Positions 1 through 5,092 of a stretch of DNA of 5,354 nt are shown piece after piece (within the stretch, counting starts at the first letter, position 1; each line of letters starts with the position of its first letter). The stretch spans positions 1 to 5,354 of the forward strand of contig DASYAN010000423.1 in assembly GCA_036501345.1 (NCBI GenBank), written 5' to 3'. The notes beneath the pieces are model-generated. The model was not told the origin of the DNA. It did no database searches and saw only the letters and a program-made list of their open reading frames with translations. The position numbers and the translations under genes are program-made. The DNA is from DASYAN01 sp036501345 (GTDB taxonomy: Bacteria > Chloroflexota > Ktedonobacteria > Ktedonobacterales > Ktedonobacteraceae).

Positions 1-306
1 AAAACTCTTGCTCGATGACGAGCACACCGTGTCTAAGCACGGGTGATATGACCCTTCGTGGTTGCAATACAGGCATAGGTCCAAGACCGTCTGCTTCGGC
101 GTGGCAGGCAGTGGTACGGATTAGGGTGGCGTCCGTACATGCTTTCGGTACTTTCCCTAGCACATAAGCCTGTGGATTTCCCTATTTCTTAGCCCATATC
201 GCTGCTGCTTGTGCGGTGAGTCGCCTCTCCGACCAAGCCCACTAGACAAGAACTTCCGTTGCGCTAGCCGTTTCGCAAGCCCCTGAATTTATTCAGAGGT
301 TCTTGA
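1..306 (-). ncRNA. HEARO / IscB omega-RNA, 3' end near or beyond the left edge
   Basis: This is the structured RNA of an IscB (HNH endonuclease-associated) mobile element, which guides the IscB nuclease; it reads right to left. I recognise the family from remembered conserved blocks on the minus strand: the 5' hairpin, the GCGAAACGGC segment, the GTACCGAAAGCATG block, the TGCCTGCCACGCCGAAGCA block and the TTGCAACCACGAAGGGTC block. Visible stems are 280-287/292-299, 208-212/246-250, 161-164/171-174, 114-120/132-138 (7 bp, perfect), 27-31/38-42 (or alternatively 41-44/51-54) and 10-14/19-23. The first stem has a C-A mismatch (282/297) if read on plus, but a G-U wobble on minus, which supports minus as the RNA strand. 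In this family IscB follows the RNA, so its gene would begin at or beyond base 1. A minus frame open from about base 60 to base 1 contains GTG codons (for example at 25-23, reading VLVIEQEF), but eight residues cannot identify IscB. The 3' boundary is unknown. Confidence 0.85.
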
Positions 307-325
307 CCGTTGAATACTCACAATC
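307..325 (-). other. Putative natural guide segment of the omega-RNA and mobile-element boundary
   Basis: In IscB loci the guide is the flanking DNA immediately 5' of the conserved RNA, outside the mobile element. On minus, the conserved scaffold begins with TCAAGAACCTCTGAA (about 306 downward), so the 15-20 bases to its right in this window should be both the guide and the first host DNA next to the insertion. The exact border is estimated to within a few bases from memory of the family. No target site for this guide is visible elsewhere in the window. Confidence 0.4.
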
Positions 326-399
326 TTGGTGTGTGACGGTTCACTCTGCCAGTGTTACGTAAGACATAGTACCATGCGAGTAGACAGCGTATTATTAGT

Positions 400-421
400 A
401 TGTATATAGAAAAGTATACAT
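400..421. repeat. AT-rich inverted repeat in a gene-free stretch
   Basis: ATGTATA (400-406) and TATACAT (415-421) form a perfect 7-bp dyad around an 8-base spacer. It lies in the gene-free stretch from about 326 to 701, about 280 bp upstream of the sigma-like gene and about 95 bp outside the omega-RNA border. It could be a repressor-type operator or a weak hairpin; a short TTTT (422-425) follows, but the stem is AT-only apart from one G-C pair, so a terminator is unlikely. No other coding potential or RNA gene is recognised between 326 and 560. Confidence 0.4.
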
Positions 422-568
422 GTTTTCTCACAAAGAAGCAAGAAATGGGACAGATGACACGGCCACAAATGGCAGGGTTTGTCTATACTGAGAGAGAGTG
501 TGCGAGGGAAGGAATGCAACAATCTATTTCCATTTATGTCCGTCTCTCGGTCTCCAGATGATTGTTTT

Positions 569-577
569 TGCTATGAT
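569..577 (+). promoter_or_regulatory. Possible extended -10 promoter for the sigma-like gene
   Basis: TGCTATGAT matches the extended -10 pattern TGn-TATAAT at 8 of 9 bases, counting n as any base. No good -35 hexamer sits 16-18 bases upstream, which is tolerated for extended -10 promoters. Transcription would begin near 584 and give a leader of about 118 bases before the ATG at 702, containing the inverted repeat at 611-643 and the RBS hairpin at 673-690. Sigma-factor preferences in this phylum are not well matched to the E. coli consensus, so this is tentative. Confidence 0.33.
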
Positions 578-610
578 CCGTAGAATAGTTGTCAATTTAA
601 AAGTGCTTTT

Positions 611-643
611 TGATCCACAGCAAAGGTTTACGTCTATGGATCA
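611..643. repeat. Inverted repeat in the leader of the sigma-like gene
   Basis: Arms TGATCCACAG (611-620) and CTATGGATCA (634-643) pair at 9 of 10 positions around a 13-base spacer. As DNA it could be an operator for a dimeric regulator; as RNA it would be a stem-loop in the presumed 5' leader of the gene at 702. No run of T follows, so it is not an intrinsic terminator. Confidence 0.42.
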
Positions 644-672
644 TGGTAGTAGAAAAAGTAAACTGTGATATC

Positions 673-695
673 CTTCAGCCTTAGCTGGAGAGGGA
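673..695 (+). promoter_or_regulatory. RBS of the sigma-like gene, partly inside a hairpin
   Basis: GGAGAGGGA (687-695) is a strong Shine-Dalgarno sequence, with AGGGA six bases before the ATG at 702, and it supports that start. The transcript can fold CUUCAGC (673-679) against GCUGGAG (684-690), seven pairs including one U-G, with a four-base loop. The 3' arm takes up the GGAG part of the purine tract but leaves AGGGA free, so any effect on translation would be partial. Confidence 0.5.
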
Positions 696-701
696 AGAGC
701 T

Positions 702-1400
702 ATGAGTATCAGTATTATAGAGAAACCTCTTGCTCAAATGAGCTTGGCAAACCTCACTGAATATAGTGCTCGGGAAATTAACAAATATCGGCAAAAGGAA
801 CCGAGCGATGATAGCTATTGTCTAGAAATTTTACGGCGTGCTGTTGTTCTACATAGCAATGAGGCCTGGATAGTATTATTACAACTTTTTAGCGACAATG
901 TGCATTTGTGGTTTGCACGCCATTCTCACCGCGAGGCAGCGCTACGCCATGAGATTGAACAGAATTATGTTGATGATGCCTTCAGACGTTTCTGGCAGGC
1001 AGTCGCCGATCAGAAGTTGAGCTTTAGCAGTCTGGGAGGAGCATTGTGCTACTTACGGCTTTGTTTACACTGTGCGATTATGGATACGCTGCGTACATAT
1101 GTGCGTCCCAATCTTGAGAGTATGCCAGATCATGGTCATCCCGACGAACCGCAGGTTGAAGATCGCTATCATGAGAATGAGTTATGGGAGACGATCAGCA
1201 ATGTTCTTCCCGGCGAGCGAGAGCGACGTGTAGCATATTTGCACTTTCATTGTAATCTCAAACCTCGCGAAATTGTCCGCTATTGTCCCGGCGAGTTCGG
1301 GGGAGAAGAAGAAATTTATCGCCTTAAGCGCAATATTATGGAGCGCATCGTGCGCAATGCTGATAAAATTCGTTGGCGACTTGGCGACTCCACTTTCTAA
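702..1400 (+). CDS. Sigma-70-like regulatory protein (ECF-type architecture)
   Basis: The 232-residue product has the layout of a small sigma factor. A helical region-2-like part at about 37-135 contains VDDAFRRFWQAV (90-101), which resembles the core-binding helix of sigma region 2, followed by the ALCYLRLCLHCAIMDTLR segment (114-131). A linker rich in Pro, Asp and His (about 136-155) leads to a region-4-like helix-turn-helix at about 160-222, with LPGERERRV, LKPREI and EIYRLKRNIMERI. I associate this form with Ktedonobacteria, where such proteins occur in many copies. Its role would be promoter selection with RNA polymerase, but region 2.4 promoter-melting residues are not clear, so it may be a divergent sigma-like regulator. 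No anti-sigma gene is adjacent; the next gene is convergent. The ATG at 702 has a strong RBS and the frame fits. The 8-bp tandem TTGGCGAC (1373-1388) lies in the last codons. Confidence 0.82.
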   Translation: MSISIIEKPLAQMSLANLTEYSAREINKYRQKEPSDDSYCLEILRRAVVLHSNEAWIVLLQLFSDNVHLWFARHSHREAALRHEIEQNYVDDAFRRFWQAVADQKLSFSSLGGALCYLRLCLHCAIMDTLRTYVRPNLESMPDHGHPDEPQVEDRYHENELWETISNVLPGERERRVAYLHFHCNLKPREIVRYCPGEFGGEEEIYRLKRNIMERIVRNADKIRWRLGDSTF

Positions 1401-1409
1401 TGGGCTTTT

Positions 1410-1721
1410 CTACCTTTTTCTTTTGTTAAAGCCGCCAGTCAAGAATTCCAGTATTGCTACCAAAATGACAGCACCCAGGAATGAGACAAACACGCTGCCG
1501 CAGAAGTGTAACTGGCCCCAATCCAGGGCACTGTCGATAATAGCACCAATCAAGGAGCCAATGAGCCCAACAATGATATCGCCTATGCAGCCGAAGCCGC
1601 GCCCTCGTACTACCAAACCAGCAAATGCCCCGGCAATCAGTCCAACAAGCAACCAGGCGATAAGATTGCCAGGCTGTAAAATGTCTGCGACATTAAACGT
1701 TTTCAAGGAAATATGCAGCAT
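1410..1721 (-). CDS. GlsB/YeaQ/YmgE-family small membrane protein
   Basis: The 103-residue protein has three hydrophobic glycine-rich segments at about 20-38, 46-64 and 75-95, the pattern of the transglycosylase-associated (GlsB/YeaQ/YmgE) family. The diagnostic stretches are IAWLLVGLIAGAFAGL (21-36), a GRGFGCIGDIIVGLIGSLIG block (40-59) and FLGAVILVAILEFL (81-94), ending in the basic tail KRKR. Members are usually about 80-90 residues; the extra length here is an N-terminal leader of some 19 residues with no internal Met, so the ATG at 1721, which has a good RBS, is the likely start. The family is linked to stress responses in the cell envelope, but its biochemical function is not established. 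It converges with the sigma-like gene (9 bases between the stops) and diverges from the phosphatase gene. No hairpin terminator separates the convergent pair. Confidence 0.85.
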   Translation of the reverse strand: MLHISLKTFNVADILQPGNLIAWLLVGLIAGAFAGLVVRGRGFGCIGDIIVGLIGSLIGAIIDSALDWGQLHFCGSVFVSFLGAVILVAILEFLTGGFNKRKR

Positions 1722-1730
1722 AGAAGAAGA

Positions 1731-1742
1731 TTCCTTTCCTTT
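1731..1742 (-). promoter_or_regulatory. RBS of the GlsB-family gene
   Basis: On minus the tract AAAGGAAAGGAA lies nine bases before the ATG at 1721. It is a purine-rich Shine-Dalgarno with two overlapping AAAGGAA copies and supports the chosen start of the 103-residue protein. Confidence 0.6.
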
Positions 1743-1761
1743 GATAGATGTTTTGGCCGTT

Positions 1762-1786
1762 GCTATCAGACAGTCTATATGATAAC
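1762..1786. promoter_or_regulatory. Dyad over a possible -10 box between divergent genes
   Basis: GCTATCA (1762-1768) and TGATAAC (1780-1786) pair at 6 of 7 positions with an 11-base spacer. A plus-strand TATGAT (1778-1783; 5 of 6 to TATAAT) overlaps the right arm. If used, transcription would start near 1790, just before the ATG at 1796, giving an almost leaderless mRNA. The position, between the divergent GlsB-family and phosphatase genes, suits a shared operator. No convincing -35 is present. Confidence 0.33.
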
Positions 1787-1795
1787 CTATGGCTT

Positions 1796-2452
1796 ATGCT
1801 TTCTACAATCCCTAGAACACGTCTTATTTTGGCCCGACATGGAGAGACACTTGCCAACCGCGAGTTTCGCTATATCGGGATAATCGACCATCTACTGTCC
1901 GAGCATGGACGGCTACAGGCGGGACAGCTTGCCGAAGCTTTATCTATGCTACCCATTACAGCAGTGTATAGTAGTCCTTTGCAGCGTGCATTTTGTACCG
2001 CTGAGTCAATAGCGGCCAAGCATGCCTTAGCGGTACAGATCCTGAGTGGTCTCATTGAGGGCAGTTTCGGTAGCTGGGAAGGAATGAGCCGGGCGGAAGT
2101 GCTTGTGCATAGTCCACAGGATGAACAGCAGTTGCTGGCGTGGGAGCGAGATCCAAACGTTGCGCCTCCGGACGGCGAGAGTTTTGCTATGATCTACGAG
2201 CGTGCACTGACAACAGTTGAGCAACTGGCTCAGGCGCATATCGGGCAAACGATCGTGCTCGTTTCACATGTTGGGGTAATCAAAGCATTGCTTTGTGCTG
2301 CCCTGGGAACTCCGCTTACTTCCGCATCTCACATCTTCCTAGACCCGGCGACGATCAGTGTCGTTGATTGGCATCCCTTATATCCTTTGCTCCGTCTTCT
2401 AAACAGTCATGCACACCTCGGTTGGGAGCAAGCTTGCTGGATGCACTCATGA
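1796..2452 (+). CDS. Histidine phosphatase superfamily protein (branch 1, phosphoglycerate mutase-like)
   Basis: The 218-residue protein carries the full catalytic set of the superfamily. The signature RHGET is at 14-18, with His15 the residue that becomes phosphorylated. SPLQRA at 60-65 gives Arg64, the IEGSFGSWEG block (87-96) gives the acid Glu88, and SHVG (157-160) gives the second histidine, His158. These enzymes transfer phosphate from small phosphorylated substrates to the catalytic histidine and hydrolyse it. The substrate cannot be read from the sequence; the E..FG.WEG arrangement is shared by phosphoglycerate mutase-like phosphatases and alpha-ribazole phosphatases (CobC), but no cobalamin gene is nearby. 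The ATG at 1796 puts RHG at the usual distance from the N terminus. An upstream in-frame ATG at 1748 would add 16 residues with no family match and lies upstream of the possible -10 at 1778. Neither start has a good RBS. Confidence 0.86.
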   Translation: MLSTIPRTRLILARHGETLANREFRYIGIIDHLLSEHGRLQAGQLAEALSMLPITAVYSSPLQRAFCTAESIAAKHALAVQILSGLIEGSFGSWEGMSRAEVLVHSPQDEQQLLAWERDPNVAPPDGESFAMIYERALTTVEQLAQAHIGQTIVLVSHVGVIKALLCAALGTPLTSASHIFLDPATISVVDWHPLYPLLRLLNSHAHLGWEQACWMHS

Positions 2453-2462
2453 TTGCTGGATG
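2434..2462 (+). repeat. 10-bp direct repeat across the phosphatase stop codon
   Basis: TTGCTGGATG occurs at 2434-2443 and 2453-2462, an exact 10-bp direct repeat with a 19-bp period. The first copy is in the last codons of the phosphatase gene and the second starts at the final base of its region (the TGA is 2450-2452). It may be a small duplication or chance; a regulator site is possible but unsupported. Confidence 0.5.
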
Positions 2463-2473
2463 TGCCTATTTGC

Positions 2474-2503
2474 TAGACATAAACAGTGATGTCAATGTAT
2501 ACT
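2474..2503 (+). promoter_or_regulatory. Sigma-70-type promoter of the TgpA-like gene, with an internal dyad
   Basis: TAGACA (2474-2479, 5 of 6 to TTGACA) and TATACT (2498-2503, 5 of 6 to TATAAT) are 18 bases apart. Transcription would begin near 2510 and give a leader of about 24 bases with the RBS at 2526-2530. Between the hexamers GACAT (2476-2480) and ATGTC (2489-2493) form an 8-base-spaced dyad that overlaps the -35 box, a position suited to a repressor. This suggests the gene is transcribed separately from the phosphatase gene upstream. Confidence 0.5.
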
Positions 2504-2525
2504 AGCCACACTGAAGAATTTCGAT

Positions 2526-2530
2526 GAGGA
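2526..2530 (+). promoter_or_regulatory. RBS deciding the GTG start of the TgpA-like gene
   Basis: GAGGA is only three bases from the GTG at 2534, closer than usual. An overlapping ATG at 2532 is followed at once by TGA, so it is a start-stop codon pair and cannot encode the protein. The first in-frame ATG is residue 41, inside the first membrane helix, so the GTG is the best start. Confidence 0.5.
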
Positions 2531-2533
2531 AAT

Positions 2534-5008
2534 GTGACTACTCAGAAAGCTAACCTCTATTCCAATAGCGATTCTTATCGCGATAGTCAACCAGACGGGC
2601 GACTTGTATGGCAACCAAAACTTGCTGGCATCCTTAATCCGATTGAAGGCTGGATGGTATTGGTTCTACTGGCGGTTGCGCTTTATAGTGTGATTGCCTC
2701 CATCATCGCTGTCCGTTGGGTTGATAATGGTTCCCTCTTACTCTATATGCCCATATGCGGTTTGTTGGTAGGGTTGGTGATCGCCAAAATCCCACGTTTC
2801 CCCCAGTCAATTTTGCATCTGGCGGCCTGTTTGATTGGTCACTGGCTGGCTGTCTGGCTTACTAGTGCGGTGGCATTTCATATTCCCTGGATACAAGTAT
2901 TAGCTGCGCTACGTGCAGCATTTAGCGGGCAAGCGGCGACTATGGGTGTCGTTGCTGGCAAGGTCGTCTTTTTCTTCTACCTGAGTTTTCTGTGTTTCTT
3001 TCTCGGCTATTTTGGATGCTGGTTGGTTTATCGGGCTCATCTTCCCTGGCTGGTGGCACTGGTCTACTGCTCTATTATGCTCGTCAATCTCAACTATGTA
3101 AGGCGAGAATGGGACTTCCTCATCATTGTGTTGCTCGGGTCAATGCTCTTACTGATTGCACGCATGTCTCTGATGGCCCAGATTGCTCAGTGGCGGCGAG
3201 AAGGATTGCGTAGCGACCAGCGCTGGCTAAGTTCTATCGTGGAACGCTGTATGTTGGTGGCGTCCATTATCACTGTGCTTGCTTTGTTTTTTAGTTCATC
3301 CTTACCTGTGCTTGCACAACCTCAGAGCGGGCAGGCCTTCTGGTCTAGCTTAGAGGTTGCCTGGAATGATGTTATCACCTCGCATTTTTCCTTCCAAGAT
3401 CTCAACAACGTACTTTCTTCGTTGGATCAGTCTTCTGGGAACTTTTTTAGTGATCAGTTGACAATAGCTGATAGTGTGCATCTGCCGACTGGTGAAGTAC
3501 TCAATTACAGCGATGATAGCAATAGTAATCCGGCATCGCGAAGCCAGCCGCATTATCTCGAAGGCTTGACCTATGATCTATTTGATGGCCACAGTTGGCG
3601 TTCGAATCTGAGTAATTCCCGCACGTATGGCATAGGTGAGCCATTACCTATAAAATTGCATGGCAGTGATGTGACGGGATCGGTGACGGTGGCAATTACC
3701 CAAGCGCCTCAGGAGACAAAATACTATATTTTTGGCCCTGAGCAGCCATTCTCTTTTAGTGTTCCGACACAGATCTACACGGATGGTACCATTGGAGCAT
3801 GGGCACAGCAAACTCCCTTGAACTCTGGAGAAAAATACAACGTCGCGTTTAGTACGCCACCTATGGACCCTAACATGCTGTCTCAGATGCCACTACCTAG
3901 TAATAATCAGAGTGCATGGAATGCTGATCCTTATTATATCCAACAGAAGGCGAATTATCTGCAGTTGCCGGGTGACCTCTCTCCCAACGTTGCACAAACG
4001 GCCAAGCAATGGACTAATGGAGCAAATAATGCTTACGAAGCTATGAAAGCATTAGAGGAGCATTTTAATGATACAAGCGTGTTTACCTATTCGTTAGAAA
4101 ATCAGCCTATTCCTCCCAATAAAGACGTGGTTGATTGGCTTTTGCAGACTCGGCGAGGCTATTGCACCTATTATGCCTCTGCCATGGCAATTATGGGACG
4201 TCTATTAGGCATTCCAACTCGCGTTGTGAGTGGTTTCAGCCAAGGGCATTTTGATCCGCAGCACAATATGTGGGTTGTGGATGGGAGTGATGCGCATAGC
4301 TGGGTTCAGGCGTATTTGCCAAATCTTGGCTGGGTCAGTTTTGATCCTACCCCCACTTTTGCTCCTAACGCTGCTCCTTCTGCATCTGCTCAACCAACTC
4401 CTCCGCCTGTTCCTACCCCTACATCCTCGCCAGTGCCACCTCCTGCTCCAACCCAGAAGCCGCAAGTAACTCCCGTGGCAACTGTACATGCGGCAGCGAG
4501 CAGCAAGGCTCCAGTTGGGAGTCCAGCAAAGAGCCACAATCAGGATCAGGGAGTATTGATAGGCATAACCATCATTGGTCTAGTGCTTGCCTTCCTGTTC
4601 TGTCTGGCTCTAATTGTGCGCTACTGGTGGCGTCGTTTTTACACGAGTAGTATAGTTGTCTCGGTTCTCTTCTGGCGCTTCTGTCAAATCGCGAGTTGGA
4701 TTGGGCTGGGACCCAAAGTGTGGCAGACCCCCTACGAGTATAGTTCGATGCTATCTCGACAATTCCCCGAACATGCGGCCCCATTCTCGCGTTTGACGAG
4801 GCTATTTGTACGAGAACGCTGGGGTCTTCCCCAACCTACCCCGCGCAAACTAGAATTGACAGATGCCACATACCTCTGGACTGCGATGCGCTCGCTCGTT
4901 CTTAGTCGCTTTGCTCAGTTGTTGCAATCTTTGCAAGTAAGAAATATTCTGCGTCTATTGCAATCAATGAGTCAAATGCTTAAAAATAAGGATGGGATGG
5001 TGTTATGA
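2534..5008 (+). CDS. TgpA-like transglutaminase-domain membrane protein with DUF4129-like tail
   Basis: This 824-residue protein has the TgpA/DUF3488 layout. Seven membrane helices lie at roughly 40-60, 68-84, 92-115, 137-165, 169-186, 195-213 and 239-261; the basic 214-238 loop fits the cytoplasmic side, so the large domain from 262 would be outside. The transglutaminase-like core holds the triad Cys544 (in GYCTYYASAMA), His588 (in DAHSWVQAY) and Asp604 (in WVSFDPTP), all intact, so peptidase, amidase or crosslinking activity is possible. A proline-rich linker (about 605-672) precedes helix 8 (674-698) and the basic RYWWRR. A DUF4129-like cytoplasmic region follows from about 732 (TPYEYSSML, then RERWG). 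Bacterial relatives are often next to MoxR-type ATPase and DUF58 genes, which are absent here. The substrate is unknown. Its TGA overlaps an ATG (ATGA, 5005-5008). Confidence 0.92.
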   Translation: MTTQKANLYSNSDSYRDSQPDGRLVWQPKLAGILNPIEGWMVLVLLAVALYSVIASIIAVRWVDNGSLLLYMPICGLLVGLVIAKIPRFPQSILHLAACLIGHWLAVWLTSAVAFHIPWIQVLAALRAAFSGQAATMGVVAGKVVFFFYLSFLCFFLGYFGCWLVYRAHLPWLVALVYCSIMLVNLNYVRREWDFLIIVLLGSMLLLIARMSLMAQIAQWRREGLRSDQRWLSSIVERCMLVASIITVLALFFSSSLPVLAQPQSGQAFWSSLEVAWNDVITSHFSFQDLNNVLSSLDQSSGNFFSDQLTIADSVHLPTGEVLNYSDDSNSNPASRSQPHYLEGLTYDLFDGHSWRSNLSNSRTYGIGEPLPIKLHGSDVTGSVTVAITQAPQETKYYIFGPEQPFSFSVPTQIYTDGTIGAWAQQTPLNSGEKYNVAFSTPPMDPNMLSQMPLPSNNQSAWNADPYYIQQKANYLQLPGDLSPNVAQTAKQWTNGANNAYEAMKALEEHFNDTSVFTYSLENQPIPPNKDVVDWLLQTRRGYCTYYASAMAIMGRLLGIPTRVVSGFSQGHFDPQHNMWVVDGSDAHSWVQAYLPNLGWVSFDPTPTFAPNAAPSASAQPTPPPVPTPTSSPVPPPAPTQKPQVTPVATVHAAASSKAPVGSPAKSHNQDQGVLIGITIIGLVLAFLFCLALIVRYWWRRFYTSSIVVSVLFWRFCQIASWIGLGPKVWQTPYEYSSMLSRQFPEHAAPFSRLTRLFVRERWGLPQPTPRKLELTDATYLWTAMRSLVLSRFAQLLQSLQVRNILRLLQSMSQMLKNKDGMVL

Positions 5009-5061
5009 ACATGCAGCTGTGCTGGTTAGTGCTACGTTTAGTTTTTGTGAATTGGCACTAA
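5005..5061 (+). other. 18-codon frame coupled to the TgpA-like stop by ATGA
   Basis: The ATG at 5005 overlaps the TGA of the preceding gene, the classic arrangement for translational coupling, but the frame closes at TAA 5059-5061 after 18 codons: MNMQLCWLVLRLVFVNWH, which is hydrophobic. It is either a real leader-like peptide, a chance overlap, or the start of the next gene separated from its body by a frameshift: the downstream open frame is one base ahead, and fusing them near 5047-5052 would give a continuous hydrophobic N terminus. I cannot decide between these from the sequence. Confidence 0.3.
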
Positions 5062-5064
5062 TAG

Positions 5065-5092
5065 TATAGTGATAAGTTTGATCACCAGGACA
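5065..5092 (+). promoter_or_regulatory. Possible -10 box and close RBS before the last gene
   Basis: TATAGT (5065-5070) is 5 of 6 to TATAAT but has no good -35 at the usual distance. AGGA (5087-5090) lies two bases before a GTG at 5093, as close as the short RBS spacing of the preceding gene. Together they would give a very short leader and separate transcription of the last gene. Weak support. Confidence 0.22.

Noticed and set aside
280..306. Hairpin and TTCTTGAC read on plus as the right end of a TnpB (IS200/IS605) element
   Set aside because: No TnpB C-terminal motif is found in the plus frames to the left, and the stem pairs better on minus (G-U versus C-A). The rest of the region matches HEARO on minus.
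1400..1440. Bidirectional terminator between the convergent genes
   Set aside because: The stretch is T-rich after the stop of the sigma-like gene but has no GC-rich stem before it on either strand.
1273..1782. 169-codon plus frame overlapping the sigma-like gene end and the GlsB-family gene
   Set aside because: It is the complement of a clear membrane protein, has no family features and overlaps the sigma-like gene by about 130 bases.
1748..1795. Upstream ATG start for the phosphatase
   Set aside because: The 16 added residues match nothing in the family, no good RBS is present, and a possible -10 box lies downstream of it.
2027..2248. Minus-strand frame inside the phosphatase gene
   Set aside because: The plus frame contains the conserved catalytic segments over the same bases; the minus product has no recognisable features.
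4205..4537. Minus-strand frame of 110 codons opposite the transglutaminase core
   Set aside because: Its Arg/Ser-rich composition is the expected complement of the proline-rich linker, and the plus frame has the triad residues.
5053..5070. Sigma-54 promoter suggested by TGGCAC
   Set aside because: The second element TTGC is absent at the required spacing of five bases.
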